From NCBI RefSeq assembly GCF_052857255.1, contig NC_135497.1:113756672-113820671 (forward strand): a DNA stretch of 64,000 bases, written 5' to 3'. Origin of the DNA: Amblyomma americanum. Taxonomy: Eukaryota; Arthropoda; Arachnida; Ixodida; Ixodidae. Shown in pieces: positions 1-12,931 of this stretch (positions are counted from its first letter, which is position 1; each line of letters begins with the position of its first letter). Under the pieces are notes generated by a model. It made no database searches. It was not told where the DNA came from and saw only the letters and a program-made list of their open reading frames with translations. Position numbers and translations under genes: made by a program.

Positions 1-1934
1 AACTACAAAAAAATGCGCACTTTTTGACCCGAATGTACTAAGATACAATAGCAATGTGAGGTTTGCAAAATGCACCTGTGATGCTGCCACAAACATCCCA
101 ACGCCTTCCCCACATGATGTCCGCCTAGCGCTCCTACACTTCTTTTCACCTCACCTCTATCTCTCTGCGACATGTGCCACAGTGCTCCACACCGTAAACT
201 CGCTTTCCCAAAGGAAAGTGCAAATCTCTGCATGACAGTGCCATTCTGAGGAGCCTGGTGAATTGGGAAGGAGTGCAAGGCAGCAAGGTTTATTCCTGTC
301 GCTGTAGCAGCCGCACATTGGACTCCCTCTGGCACTCACTTATGGTGCCATGCCTGCACCAACATGCGAATCAAGCACCCTGGTTGGCTGTATGACGTTA
401 CCACACCTCGACGTCAAGCACTATTTGACATTTATGTCACACTCTAACTTCAGTGTAAACCCCACAAGAAATGCCGTATATAGTTGTCGCTATGAAAGGA
501 ACTGACAGCAACACCCAGTCACTGTCAAAACCACACACTTCATCAGAGCAGTGTAAAAGGAAAGAAAGCGGGCTAACACACATGCTCATTCCTAGAAAGT
601 TCTACATCCTGAAACAGAGCCACCATATCAGTGAACCAAGTGCTGAGCAAAGTACACCCTGCTGACGTCACTGATTACATGTAGACAGTGAAACTTGTTA
701 ATTCACAATGTTGCTTCCCTGGCTGCTGGAGCCGAGTGCCAATTCCCGTCTCCAACAGCTTTCCCTAGGAACTCTCAAGGATGTTCAGTGTGTCGTAGCT
801 GTTCTGTATCATCCGTAAGAAATGTTCTCGGATTTGAGACTTCTCAGTAATTGCTTTTTTTTTTTGCTTCAAAAATTCAGAGCACCAAAAATGCAGAGCA
901 CCAGTCTCTGCTTCTAGTTTGAGCAAAAATAGTTCAACTGGGCAGCAAGCCATCTTTTCACTATCTGAACGTATATATTTTTAAATTCTGTTTTATTCAA
1001 ATATCAACTTGCACTTTTAAGTTTCCTGCAATTTCAGCATGTCCTTCCACTGCTTATGAACAGAAAATACTCTTCCTTTTCTTGTACCACACCACAACAT
1101 GTACTGGTGCCAACCTTTCCGGCTGTGGTATGCCCCCGGCATGCATGTGCAATTTTACTTGAAAAGCATATTTCAGAGCAGGAGTATAATGAACAGTCCA
1201 ATAATGAAATTGTTCTCAAGCACCTGCTTTCAAAGAGGGGACAAAATCATTATAGGGATGAGGCTCCCGCTCAGGAATACAGCCTCACTGTTTTTATGCC
1301 GCATAAATAATCCCCCCAAGCTTTTTAAGTAGACCAAACAACACGTTTGTATGGCACAGTTAATGCGCGAATGAGACTGGTTTGTGCACTGCATTATGAA
1401 GACATGCATCTCGAGCAGAGCAGGCTAATGGAAGTGAGAGCATTTGAAAACCTATCTGCTCTGCAAAGAATGGCAAAAAATACTCAGTTTCAACGCAGTG
1501 CCTTGAAATATCTGATAAAAACAGCACAGCAGCCTAAGGCTAAGAAAGCCCGAGGCAGGCTAAAGAAGTTGCTGCAGAAAAAAGACAACGCATGTAAAAA
1601 AGTAAGCTGCCTCCAAGCTATATGATGCAACTAAAGAGCCAGCTGTTAATTTTCACAATCTTTACAATTTATCCTTCAGCACATAAGCGTTACCCTACAA
1701 ATGCCTCCACAGCAAAGCTAAATTCCACTGCTCCTTCAACTGAATCTAATAAAAGCATTCTGGTGTCCCAAAATTTAGCCTAAAAAAAACATGTAAGTTG
1801 AAGACAAGTGCTGTAAAAACTAAGCACATACACATTCAGGCATATACATGCCAGAGCAAGGGAGATTAGAAAAAATATGCCACAAAGAAACTATCAGCAC
1901 AATGAAAACAGCAAAAAGTTTTTTTTCCTTGTGT
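1..1934. other. 3' flank without recognised gene
   Basis: This is AT-rich sequence beyond the most likely polyadenylation signal of the zinc-finger gene. No SINE, LINE or transposon end was recognised. A lysine-rich open frame of 92 codons at 1347-1625 (plus) has no recognisable domain or splice context and is not called. A plus-strand TTTATT at about 989 would be a further AATAAA on the minus strand, so the transcript could extend into this interval. Confidence 0.3.
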
Positions 1935-1940
1935 TTTATT
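1935..1940 (-). terminator. Candidate polyadenylation signal AATAAA
   Basis: The plus strand reads TTTATT, which is AATAAA on the minus strand, about 1.9 kb after the stop codon of the zinc-finger gene. It is the nearest canonical hexamer I found downstream of that stop. A variant ATTAAA lies at 2968-2973 (minus). Without RNA data the site actually used is unknown. Confidence 0.35.
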
Positions 1941-3847
1941 TCCCTGATACTTAAATTAGTGTTCCTCCTGTCATCACAGCCTCCTACTTCATTTTAAATA
2001 CTTCTGCTGCTTAGAGAAACAAAGCAATGGAATTTGGAGGATGCATCTGCCCTCAAAGCAAGGCTGAAAAAAATATATGAACACTGACTAAAAGAAAATT
2101 CACTAATGAATTGTTCCAAGAAGCCTATATCAATTACGGTTGCCAAGGTCAAGTCCGAGAACCCAAGATGCTAGACTTAACGGCTGACAAGCCTTCCGTA
2201 AAACTTTAAGATGTGCAAACACAGTGTTGATAGACATGTAAATCTTCAACACCTTGCTATTCAAAACAAACAACTAACTGAAAAGCATCAGTGCCTCACA
2301 ACAAAACACAAACAGGTAGAAGTCTGTCCCTTAGTTCTGAAACTTAAAATAGACATATATATGTATACCATCAGTAAACATTAAGCAACAAGTGAATTAC
2401 CATATCACAAATGTGAGGTAGGATGCCCAGTGTAGTATGTTTCATAAAGAGACAATTGCCTTTTCTTTCTGCCACCCAGAATCACAGACCACAAGCATGA
2501 ATCTAACTTCTCCCAGCTCACTGAAACACTTCTGGTCTACCACACAAAGCAACAGAACGTATAGCACCACAATGTAGCGTGGTATCCCTTACCAAGCTCT
2601 AAAGCTGGTTTTGTGAAATTAACAGAACCAATCACCAATAAATGTTAGACCAAATTGTTTAAATTTCAGTGATGGCAACACGCGCTATCTAGAACACTGT
2701 TCATTGAAATTTCCCCAGCAATAAAATGGAATGTCACCAATGGGCTATCCTAACAGATGGTTCTTGAAAGGTACTCAATGCCAAAAAAGGGCAGCTATGA
2801 CAAATGGCTTTAAATATCAGTTAGAAACATTGTAATGTACATATCTGCGTGTATATACATATATGACCTGTCTGTACATATAGATAGCAAGAATAAATTG
2901 CACTCTCACCCACCTCCTTTCAAGCTCAATTATAACAATTTGTACATGAGCATGGTATTTAAGAATGTTTAATGTATGGACAATTCTCAGTATTAATATT
3001 GACATGATGGCAGTTTGTGTACAGCTGAGAGAACATATACGCCATTAACCACTTTAGTGTCTATAAATCTATGAATGAGAGCAACATCTGACAATAACAA
3101 CCTAATATTTTCTCTGCCACAGCAACTTTCTTGTAGGAGAAATTGCACACAACCTCAGGCAAACTTGCCCATAAAATAGTGCCAAAAGAAAAAAAAATTG
3201 TTCCATATGAATGACTTCCAACAGTAAATAACAAGTAAATGCTATAGCTCCGCAAGTAGAACTGTCGTCAAGGCATACAAACTTATAATTTCGTAACAGT
3301 AATTTAAGCACTACGTACTTAAAACTAAAGTTCAGAACATCAAGTGATGCTTGCCTATGTGTTTAAATTATTTTGTAATATCAAACTATATATCAAAGGA
3401 ATTGAATGAATTAATTGTTGAAGGCATGAGTGCTATGTGAACACATACGGTCTGCAATTACCCCACAGAGAACGGGTATGTTCACCTCATGGTCCATAGT
3501 TTCCTGAAGAATATAACAAGCACAGCCTAAAATATATCTCGAAACTAAGCCTACAGATTCAAATGAGCAGGCATTGTTATCGTGTATTCACACTTCATTA
3601 CTTCAAACAAGAGCAATGCAGCTTCAACCTGAACCGTAGCCAGGACATATTTTTTAAGTTCTTGATCATTTAACCAAGTTAACTGCACCAGAGCAATGCT
3701 TTCTTGTCTCTAAGTTCACTAAGACGAACCTATCTTCATTGGGTGCTGTGCACAGGTACCAACATTCAGGACAATATGGATAACAGCAGCTCCTGTTACC
3801 ATGGTGAAAACAACAACAACAGAAAGAAATGTCAAGCAAGGCCTTGG
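1941..3847 (-). other. Probable 3' UTR of the zinc-finger gene
   Basis: This is repeat-free, AT-rich sequence between the stop codon at 3848 and the first canonical minus-strand AATAAA. Lack of any recognised transposable element over nearly 2 kb contrasts with the repeat-packed introns and fits a transcribed, constrained UTR. On the minus strand a TGTATATA motif, matching the Pumilio site consensus, lies near 2854-2861. The assignment is inferred from position. Confidence 0.35.
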
Positions 3848-4695
3848 CTAGCTGTGCTGTTTTTTTGAGTGAAGATAACTCTGATAGCCATGCCTAAATC
3901 CCAAACCACACCGGGAGCATCGATGGCGTTCTCGTGAATGGCACCAGTACATGTGGACTAGGTAGCTACTGTGACACCTGAATGCCTTCTTGCGTCGCAG
4001 GCCACCTTCCAACTTACAGTGGTGACACGACAGACTCAGCGAGGGTTTTCCTAAAGGTAGGCGTGGAGGTGCACAATGTTTCCTCCGGCGACGTGGAGCC
4101 GCTGGGCCTAGCTGAGACTTTCCACAGCGGTCAGAGCAACAGACAACTACTTTTCGAGGCTTTGGTTGTTTCCTAGACTGCTTCAATCGCTGCACTTGCA
4201 GCACAGGTGCTGCTACAACCCGGCCAGTAGCGTCTGGCTCGGCCACCAGTCCAAAGTGGCGCAGCAGCATCACTGCGCAGTCAGCACAGCGGCCTCTGAG
4301 CACCATGTTGTGGTGGCTCTCTGCCGCGTGTCGCGTCAGCACCTTGGCACTGCTGCACGGCATCCCACAGTGTGGGCACCGAGCCACTGCACTGTCATCC
4401 GCGTGCTCCGTGGAGACATGCTTGCGCAACACATCCTCAAAGGGCGTACTGTACTGGCAGCACGCATCCATGGCTCGGCAGCAAAGTGTCTGGCCCGAGT
4501 GGAGTCGCATGTGCGCAATCATTGTGTCCTGAGTGAAGGAGCAGAAGCCGCACACAACGCAGCGGTAAGGGAACACCGTGGCCAGGCCGCCCTGACCCAG
4601 AGGCCGCTCGTCAGCTGTCCTGCAGCCGCCCTCCTGGGCAGGGTCATGGCGGGGCCCCGGGGACACGCAGTCTGCTAGCCCTCGCTGCTCAGTTG
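3848..4695 (-). CDS. C2H2 zinc-finger gene, last coding exon
   Basis: This exon encodes residues 581-862 and the stop of the reconstructed zinc-finger protein. The acceptor at 4696 follows a pyrimidine-rich tract on the minus strand (TCCTGTCTCTCTTT, then GTGCAG). The exon begins with two bases that complete a codon, matching the phase-1 donor of the exon at 25206-25025. Classical C2H2 fingers are visible at about residues 626-646 (C-x2-C-x12-H-x3-H), 687-708 (C-x2-C-x12-H-x4-H) and 840-861 (C-x2-C-x12-H-x4-H). Irregular Cys/His clusters at about 653-678 and before the last finger may be degenerate fingers. The segment between holds basic Lys/Arg stretches that could serve nuclear localisation. 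A second AG at 4685 would give a phase-0 start, but it fits the preceding exon less well. The plus-strand frame across this exon is a shadow. Confidence 0.82.
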
Positions 4696-5458
4696 CTGCA
4701 CTCCATGTAAAGAGAGACAGGACGAGCGGGTCACGCTTAAAAGGGGCTCACCCAAGGAAGCCAATGTCCACAGCCTGCACACACAGGGGACCCGACTAGC
4801 ATGTGCTACAACATAAATTTTGACAGTGGACAGCAAAAACAACAGTGTTTGCTTGCCACTTCAATCGGTTCAATCTCGGGGTACCAGAGAGCATGGAGCA
4901 ACAACACTTCTGAATGTGCTTTAGTCGTGACCATTGAATTCTCACACTGGAGCTCCTTACTCATCACCATAACTCTTTATTGCTTGCTCTCAGCAAATGA
5001 CGTGAAAGGGGCTGTTTCAAATTATTCCTCAGATCATTGCTGCTAGTGGCCAAAATTCTAAAAGATAAGTGCAGCACCCTGAAATGACTCCAAAAGCTTG
5101 TCTCTTCCGCATTAAACACATTAGTGCTTTCTTTCCCTTTCAACTATGTGCAATCAATGTTTTTGCAGATTCTCTATTACCGACTGCCAGAAGTTACCTT
5201 TTGAGCATTGCAAGATTTTACATTTTTGAGCCTCTGCTAGTGCATGCATTACCTTTAAAAGGATTGACAGCTGTTGAAAGCTTGTTGTGGGGCTATAAAA
5301 GAAATCAAGAGGTCTTGCCTTCATTTACCGAATCAGGCATAGTATGAGGCCTGTCTGGAAAATAAGAATACACCACGTGCCACCTGGTGAGTTACGAAAC
5401 CAGTCAACAGGTGGAAACACTGCCATATATTTTGAACTTTCAGCTTGTTGGTGTTTTG
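4696..5458 (-). other. Intron sequence, start of last intron
   Basis: This is the 3' end of the roughly 20-kb intron between coding exons 5 and 6 of the zinc-finger gene. No repeat family was recognised in this stretch. Short open frames on both strands show no domain or codon signal. Confidence 0.35.
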
Positions 5459-5766
5459 TTTTTTTTGTTTTTTTTAGGCAAGGAATTGACACAGGAAATG
5501 TCTCACATCTCGGTGGACACCCAAACGACACCATAAGGGAAGAGAGGAAGGTCAGAGTGAAAGAAGAAAGAGGAAGAGGTGCCATAGTGGAGGGCTCCGG
5601 AATAATTTCGACCAGCTGGGGATTTTCACCGTGCACTGAAATCGCACAGCACACAGGCACCTTTGCGTTTTGCCTCCATCGAAACGCGGCCACCACAGTT
5701 GGGTTCCAACCCGGGAACTTTGGCTCAGTAGCCGAGCGCCCTAACCACTGAGCCACCGCAGCGGGT
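5459..5766 (-). mobile_element. SINE family B copy, reverse orientation
   Basis: Read on the minus strand, this starts with a tRNA-like Pol III head (B box GGTTCCAACCC). It continues with the shared central block around GTGCACTG and ends with the family B tail that has a polypyrimidine stretch and a TTTCC(C)-like end. It is strongly diverged, so it is an old copy. Confidence 0.75.
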
Positions 5767-5829
5767 AACCTTCAGCTTTCCTCTCCCTTCCGGTCTGAAG
5801 TTCTCCACCAGCGCATAGTTTTGATTTTC

Positions 5830-6060
5830 GGTTTTATGGGGGTTTAACGTCCCAAAGCGACTCAGGCTATGAGAGACGCCGTAGTGAAGGGCTCCGGAAA
5901 TTTCGACCACCTAGGGTTCTTTAACATGCACTGACATCGCACAGTACACGAGCCTCTAGAATTTCGCCTCCATCGAAATTCGACCGCCGTGGCCGGGATC
6001 GAACCCGCGTCTTTCGGGCCAGCAGCCGAGCGCCATAACCACTCAGCCACCGCGGCAGCT
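5830..6060 (-). mobile_element. SINE family A (Ruka-like) with target duplication
   Basis: This is a nearly full-length reverse-oriented copy: tail (ATAAAACCG end), central block with GTGCATGTTAAAGAACCC, and tRNA-like head with B box GGGTTCGATCC. A probable target-site duplication flanks it: GCGCATAGTT at 5811-5820 and GCGCACAGTT at 6067-6076, one mismatch. The general layout resembles the Ruka SINE of Rhipicephalus; the name is from memory, not a search. Confidence 0.8.
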
Positions 6061-6104
6061 CCCCCGGCGCACAGTTGAGTAGCACAGTTTCCCAATCAAA
6101 TTGC

Positions 6105-7512
6105 ATCTATTACTGACATAAATAACTTTCGCAAACCTTTGGCTTGTTTTACTGGAAGTATAATTTCATTTAGGTGCAGGGTGGGATCACTCTGCCGACC
6201 TCTTTTGAGTGAGAAAAGAACAGCAACTGTTTTTTGTGCAAAGAACTTAAGCCCATTTCAGTCTGCCCAAACCGCAAGTCTGTTTAAAGTCAGTTGTATC
6301 TGTCGCTCGCAGGTTGATAGGTTGGAGGATGTGCATGCTATTTGAAGGTCATCAACATATACGCTATACATGATTGACTCTGGAATTATTTTCACTATGG
6401 AGTTCATTTTTACTATAAAGAGTGTGGTACGTAGACTACACCCCTGTGGTACCCCATTTTCCTGAATGAATTTTCTCGAAAGGGTGGAACCTAGGCGTAC
6501 ATGAAATGAACAGCCAGAAAGAAAGTCTTTCGAACAGTTAAGCATCCTGCTACGAATGCCTAGGTCAACTAGGTCGCGGAGCATACCAAACCTCCAGGCT
6601 GTATCATATGCTTTCTCCATATCGGAAAAGACTGCAAGACAGTGCCGTCTGTGTATAAATGCTCCTCGGAGAGCATCTTCAAACCGAACAAGATGGTCAG
6701 TTGTTGAGCACATTTTTTTAAACCCACACTGATAAATGTCGAGAAGTTTACGGGATTCTAGGACAAAGGTTAATCAAATATTCAGAACACTTTCAAAAGA
6801 TTTGGATTAGGAGAGGTTGCTGGATTTCCAGGTTTCAGGAATGGTACTATAACGGCTCTTTTCCACTCCTCAGGTATTTTTCCCTCTACGAATATTTTGT
6901 TGAAATTCAAAAGTACCCCTACGGCAGGCTGGGAAAGATGGGCCCGCATTTCATAGTGTATTTGGTCGGGTCATGGAGCAGTTTTTCTGCCGGCAGACAG
7001 TACCCTATTGATTTCCTGGAGAGTAATTAATCTATTGTATTGTTCGTTAGCACCTCCACTTGTAGGGAGTGTTTTTCAGCTATGTTTTTGTATTTTAGAA
7101 ATGACTGGGTATAATGCGACAAATAGAAACTACAGCGAGTGCTCCCCTATTATGTCTGCCTGTTCCCTTAGACTTGGTTGTGTACCAGGTGCTATCAAAA
7201 GCGGAATTGTAAACGGTGAAAAGCTGCCATTTAATTTTCTTACCTGCTCCCACATTTTTTTTTAATGTGATTTCACTGTTTATGGATGAGATAACTCTAC
7301 TGTGCTTTTTCGGCACTACGACGGACGTACAGAGGTTTAACTCTTGACTTCTTAAAATTTACGAGATTCTCTTGTGTGGGGTGCCTGCGAAAAATACCCC
7401 AAGCTTTATTTTGTTGTTTCTTTGCATCCTTGCAATCTTGTGTCCACCACACTTTGCAATTTTGCCACACCATTCCAGAAGACTTCCAGATGAGGGCAAT
7501 CATTTATTGAAG
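6105..7512 (-). pseudogene. Jockey/I-type LINE reverse transcriptase fragment
   Basis: On the minus strand, broken frames give the linker region and reverse transcriptase of a non-LTR retrotransposon. Between about 7500 and 7100 lies a Trp/Lys-rich linker. At 6713-6258 the core RT is readable: an AVFSDMEKAYDTAW palm motif, VPQGCSL, and the catalytic YVDDLQ. The frame shifts near 6258 and continues in a second frame to about 6105, where the SINE flank begins. Part of the fingers region between about 6720 and 6850 is deleted, and the endonuclease is absent. The palm sequence is typical of Jockey/I-superfamily elements rather than the RTE or CR1 types elsewhere in the window. It is dead, 5' truncated and inside an intron. 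Confidence 0.75.
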
Positions 7513-7539
7513 AAAAGGAATCCATAAAAAAAAAATTGT

Positions 7540-7990
7540 TATTCGGCTACGGTGGCAGCCACCCACCACGGAGCTCAACACGGGGACAGGACAGGAAGTT
7601 GCAAGAAAGTCCTGTCCACGCCAGATGTACGCCGCAACTATAACCAAATATGGTACAACTCAGGGTGGTTTGCCACACAAGGTTAACCCTAGCCACCCAT
7701 GAAAAAGGAACAACTGAAAACGAGGAGGAGAGAGGACAGCAGTGAGAAAGACGATAGGAAAGCGAAAGATGGATGGAAGGACAAGAAAAGGAGGCTGCCA
7801 ATTTCCCCCTGGTTGGGTCAGGCCGGAGCCGCCGTGTACGGGAAGCTGGGGCCAAAGTGGGGTGTTGCCTCGGCCAAGGGGCCTTAAAGGTCCCCATGCT
7901 CGGCATCGTCTCAACCACCAGCATCCCTTTTTACCCGGACACGGCTGAGCCACGCATGGCTAAGCACAGGTGCTCGGGTCCGTGGTGACA
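7540..7990. repeat. Probable interspersed repeat, unclassified
   Basis: This GC-richer block has sharp composition edges and contains overlapping open frames on both strands without domains. I believe similar sequence recurs in tick genomes, but that is memory, not a search. No terminal repeats or promoter boxes were identified, so its class is open. Confidence 0.3.
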
Positions 7991-9402
7991 AACAGCTCAC
8001 CATCATCCCCCTGCGGGGATGTCCCTGCGGATGCTCAGGAACCTGTGGTGTTGCAACTCACTAACATCTGCATGTAGCAGACGCCCCTGCGGGGTGAAAT
8101 GTCTGCTCCAAGCTACCGTTTGCATAAAGTTTTTTTTACCTGCCTTAAACCACAACTTTCACAATAAAAACAGGCTTCCACGTGACAACAATGCCACTTC
8201 AACGTCGAGAGATGCTTCTCAGAGAATGAAATCCACTTTTTTCTGGAGTGCTCTCCCGAATGAGGCTTTGCGTGTACAGTGGGGCAAAGCCAGCTGCTGG
8301 TCACCTGACAGCTTTCTTTGAACGCCAATAAATGAAGCTACATAAACTGCACCCTGATAGAAACAGCGCCGCTAGTTCTTTTTAGAAGCGATCTACAACT
8401 TTTGTGTTGACACTTTGTTCCTCAATTCAATAATTAAAAAGTTCGATAATTAGTCCTTACTAGTTACTGAAATTTGAAGGAGAAAATACTGCTGACTAGG
8501 CCAGGCAACAGATCTCAGTTGGTTTCACTGGGCTGGAACATTGCATGTTTTTTAAAAGCTTGGTTACATTTAGGTGGGACATCTGGATGTGTTCATGTGG
8601 CTGCATTGAGCTTTGTTCAGAGAGGAAATGCAGGGGACAGTGCTGAAAAGCAATTGTTTCAGGCATCCCAAAAACTCCTCAAGGAGTGCAATGTTTCCAC
8701 AGAGTCGCAGCTGCTGGTCCTCGTGTAGAATGTTTGGTTGGTTTTATAGCTCCAAGAACAATGTTCACTGCATCACCTTCAGTTAGAGCATTTTTTTGTG
8801 CAACTGCAGAGCGGTGCTGCAAAATGACAAAATAAAACAAAATGAACTTGAAAACTGCAGCTTACAGCAGGTCATTTTAACACATGACAAAAACGAACTG
8901 CTTATGTACTCAAAGCATAAATGAAATTTGAACACAAGAGGCAAATGACGCAATGCCAAAATACAGTTAAGCAAAATGTAACAGGGAAAAGTTCACCATT
9001 ATAGAGACCGAGTCAACTACAAACATCCATTAGATCTACCGATCGGTCTCGAACATTTGCATCAATGTGCAATATTCTGAAAAATACACAATGGATAATG
9101 AAGTTTAACATCAGGAGCACATACACCTCAGACATGTCACAGAGATGTAGTAAGTAGAACCGATCTATAGTGACTCGAACCAGCAAAAATCTTTATTACA
9201 TCAGTTCTGGTGATGGCATGGCTCTGAGAATGCTCTCTGGTAATTAAATGGCCACCTATTAAACACAGCGTTGGTTTATAAAAGAAACACTCACAAATAC
9301 CTTCCATTACACTCTTATTGTCCTTTTGTGATAATTATTTATTTTCAGTCATCACATCTCACGTAATCACGTTTTCGATTTTGTTTACATCTTGTGAAAG
9401 TA
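7991..9402. other. Intron sequence, no recognised element
   Basis: Apart from short CCCCTGCGGGG-type palindromes near 8010 and 8089, nothing was identified. No open frame here has a recognisable domain. Confidence 0.3.
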
Positions 9403-10003
9403 CCACATTTGCTCAAATGTAGCGTGGCTACGAATATAAGAGGAGTTTGATTTCATGTGAAAACCAATGTTTTCATGGGCACGGCGTCATTTTCCACAGC
9501 CTCAGCGTCGTTTAAGAGGCAATAGTTAAGAAACACACACCACGGTCGAGGCGCGGATGTACCACTCATATAGTGCCGCCGCTTCCCTGTGCTTTGCGCT
9601 GCTGTGCTGCAAATCTTTGCCCTTCCCTTCTTTACTCTTCACCACACTTTTACTGTCTTTCCTTTTTCAGCTACCCACACCGCCTTCTTTCTGCGTTCAT
9701 AGGCAGCTGTACTTTTTTTTCCAAGCTTTGTGGTGAAGCTATCTGAAAGAGCACCATTTTATCGTCTTTGGTATCCATTTGCCTCCGAATGTTGGCCTCG
9801 CGCATGCCGCGTTGTCATCATTCCATGGGAGGTAAGTCGCCACCGCCAGACACTCTTTACTACAGCAGATTCTTTGAAAAAAATCTTTACTTTAGCTGAC
9901 AAAAAAATGCAAGTCGTCTAGGAAGGCGGAATAGAGCGCAGTTTCACTTTACTATATCCGAATTTTTACTATATCCGAGTTTACTATAGCGGGGTTCTAC
10001 TGT
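9403..10003. repeat. Degraded pogo/Tigger-like remnant
   Basis: The left edge reads CCACATTTGCTCAAATGTAGC and the right part has ACTATATCC repeats ending in GCGGGGTTCTACTG. Both resemble terminal sequences of pogo/Tigger-type DNA transposons. The two ends do not match each other as inverted repeats, so this may be two fragments side by side. No transposase is readable. Confidence 0.3.
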
Positions 10004-11756
10004 CTAAATCACTTGCCAAACATTAAAATGCAAGAGCACTTACTATAAATGTTCATTTGGTTGCGTACTAGTTTTACAATCACTAGCCTTAAATTTTTGT
10101 CAGGCTAATTGTTTGGCCAATCCTACTAGACCAATCAGTATAGATTAGTGCTATATATTAGTCTTGGTGTTAAAAAAAAAAGTGGCAGTCTCGTACAAGA
10201 ACAAGTGCGATGAGTTCATTTTTAGTGTACAGGCAGTGATTGCAGTAGAAAGCAATAAACCCAGAGATGAACTTGATCAACTGTGCAGGACTCAGAACAA
10301 ACAACCAGCCATGAAAATCATACCAACTTCATTTGCCATACAACATTCACCATGTAACAATCTAAACAACCTTCATAGCCTCACTCTTTCTGAGAGAACA
10401 AGTTATAAAGTACATAACCAAGAGGAACTGCTAAGCATTTCAAAACAAAATTTGGGATAACACTGCAACTCCAAATAAAAAAAAAAAACAAAAATTGCAT
10501 GCTTTGTTCTAAGAATTCGGAGTTCATCCCGCGAGTAATAGTTGTGACACTTCGCTCTTATCAGGGAATGTAGGAAGCTACAGCTTTCAGAAAAAAATTT
10601 TTCAGGTTTTAAGAATGCTGTTGGCATATTCGACAGAGAGCTATAGTCCATGATTCCACCATCTACTAACAAGCTGCCAACCTCACACTTTCACTGAAAG
10701 AAATGCATTCTTGCGACTAGTTGCTGCCATAAAGTATCACAACAGGGAGCAGAGAAGGAAACTAGTGAAAATGGTAGCCAGCCACGAAGGTGAGTTGAGC
10801 CACCAGCCTACATATCAAGACAGTTAAAAAGTCAATAAACACGTGGTACTGTATACGGAAGTTGTGCAAATGAAGCAAAGCTGACCAAAACAATTAGTCG
10901 GCAACTGAAAAATTTCGATGCCCAATTTTTCAGACGTGCTTGATTATTCTGACTTTTTCACTGCTCCGCAACACGCACTATAGAGCCAGTGTATAAGAGG
11001 GCCTGAAATTCCAGATGCATCATAACTTATTGCCCAATTATTCAGACCTCATTCGCACTTGCTGTAGCATCACCACCAACAGCCAAGCCGCCATATAATG
11101 TGTAGTGGCAGCTCTATAATTCAAACTTAAATGCGGATAGAAAACTTGATCGAATAGAGCAGATTAAGAGCTAAAGGGAGTCTCTTAAATGAAATTGCAA
11201 GGCTGATATCCCCACCCGCATCTGCAGACCATCAATCCTTGAACGACCGAAATCCGCCACAAAGCCCATCATGGCCCTTTTTTCGCTGAGTGTGTGCTCA
11301 AGCTCACAGTGGTGGGATTTGAAGGTGCAGGACGCTTTCCCTTGCCATGGACCCTCGAATGCCAAGCATGAGGTCCGAGCTTGGCTTGTACCCATTCTCT
11401 TTGTTGACATATTGTGCACATGTGGCTGCGAGTTCATACCGTTCTCTAACATCATGCACTGCACAAAACTGAATGCTAGTCGCAGTTCACTGAGCTGACC
11501 TATGAAGACTGAGTTCGTTCATTCGAAGACGTGAATAGACAGCAGCAAAGCACATGGGATGCAAACAGCTTCATGGAGACTGCGAGCAGAAAAAAAATGG
11601 TAATGCTTTTTAAAGTGAGGAGCTTGTATTTGCGACAAAATGCACCACAGCCCCGAATGCACTATCGCAACTGTCAAAACTGGCGTTCTGGTGACAGAAA
11701 AACCGCTTTTCTCATACGCAAGCCATTGCGGAATGCATACAACAGACATGGCAGCA
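10004..11756. other. Intron sequence, no recognised element
   Basis: No transposon ends, SINE boxes or coding domains were recognised. A stretch near 10890-11050 with GAAAAATTTCGATGCCC could be an eroded DNA transposon end but cannot be assigned. Confidence 0.25.
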
Positions 11757-12554
11757 ATTGATTAACTATAATTACTTTTTACAGTAACCAATGTAATGAA
11801 TTACTTTTCTGTTTTAGTAATTTAGTAGTGTTATGAATTATTTTAGAGCAGTAATTTAACAGCAAAAGTATTTAATTACTTCCAAAATTACTTTTCCTAA
11901 AGTGGACAGCTGCACCACCAAAGTTTTACTCTCTTACATGCCAGGTAGACCGCCTCGAAAGCAGGAACAGCGCGTGGTAAGCCTAGGACAGTGTAATGGT
12001 AGGAGCCCACGTGTTGCAAGCATCTCCCAAGCAGCAAGGCGTGGGGCTGTGCTTGGGCCACCTTCCAGGCAGAAGGCACATTTTGGACTTCAAGACGGGT
12101 CAGGAACATGCACAGAGGAGCTCCCATGCTAAGAACACGGTAGCGTTTAGTCAGGTTCATCGCTACGAGATGAGGGCGTGGAAACGTGCATGGCTCTAAA
12201 ATTCCCGTACGGAAGCTGTGACCAGGTGAATACTACAGCCGCAGCAATAAATACCTCGCTTCAGAGGACTTAAACGGTGCACACAGCTCAGGGCAACGAG
12301 GCCCTGGGTTCGCCACTCATTTCTGTCTTCGAGCGCAATGAAAGTAACAACTGCTTGTCTCTCCTGCCTTCTTTGTCTTGCTTATATTGTCTTACCTTTC
12401 TAATGGTCTACGGTATGGGGAAAAAAAGGGGGAGGGGCGATGATGACTAGGACGGAGCTTGGTGGGAAGACCAAAAAAAAAATGAATGGTGGTTTAGCAT
12501 TGCTAAGCACGAAATATTGTGCAAAAGCACGTTTTTTTTTGCAATTGGACACCA

Positions 12555-12931
12555 CCACCATGTACCTCAAAGCACGAGTGAGGTGTCCATGACCCAGGGA
12601 GCCAGTTATACACCTTTCCTTACCTCAAAATCAGCAGAGCCAATGAACCCAATGAATGCCGGCGGTCTATTGCTTTAGTGCCACCTTTCTGCCACAACGA
12701 TGTCAATGCCAACACATGCAGGGAAACATCTGTCACCATCACCACATACCTCAAACCACTAATGAGGTGTTCACTGGCCCAGAGAGCCAGTCATGCACCT
12801 TTCCTTTCCTCAAAATCAACGGAGTCTACAATGTTGTCAGCACTAATGCATGCAGCGCACATCTCTCTGTCCCTACTGTCACCTAGCTCAAAGAACAATT
12901 GAGGTGTCCACTGACCCAGTGAGACAGTTAC
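12555..12931. repeat. Irregular tandem repeat with ACCTCAAA...CAGTTATGCACC units
   Basis: Two and a half diverged units are visible. TACCTCAAA recurs at 12563 and 12747 and a variant at about 12884, so spacing is about 184 and 137 bp. Each unit contains GAGGTGTCCA and a CAGT(T/C)AT(A/G)CACCTTTCC segment. The third unit is interrupted at its TA by the pogo/Tigger element and resumes at 17337. Confidence 0.6.

Noticed and set aside
1347..1625. Lysine-rich plus-strand frame of 92 codons
   Set aside because: No domain, no matching splice sites and a position downstream of a gene on the other strand; could be chance.
4166..4678. Plus-strand open frame of 170 codons
   Set aside because: It is the antisense of the last zinc-finger exon, whose frame shows clear C2H2 spacing.
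7547..7953. Overlapping open frames of about 100-125 codons on both strands
   Set aside because: No domain and no splice context; a GC-rich dispersed repeat gives long frames by chance.
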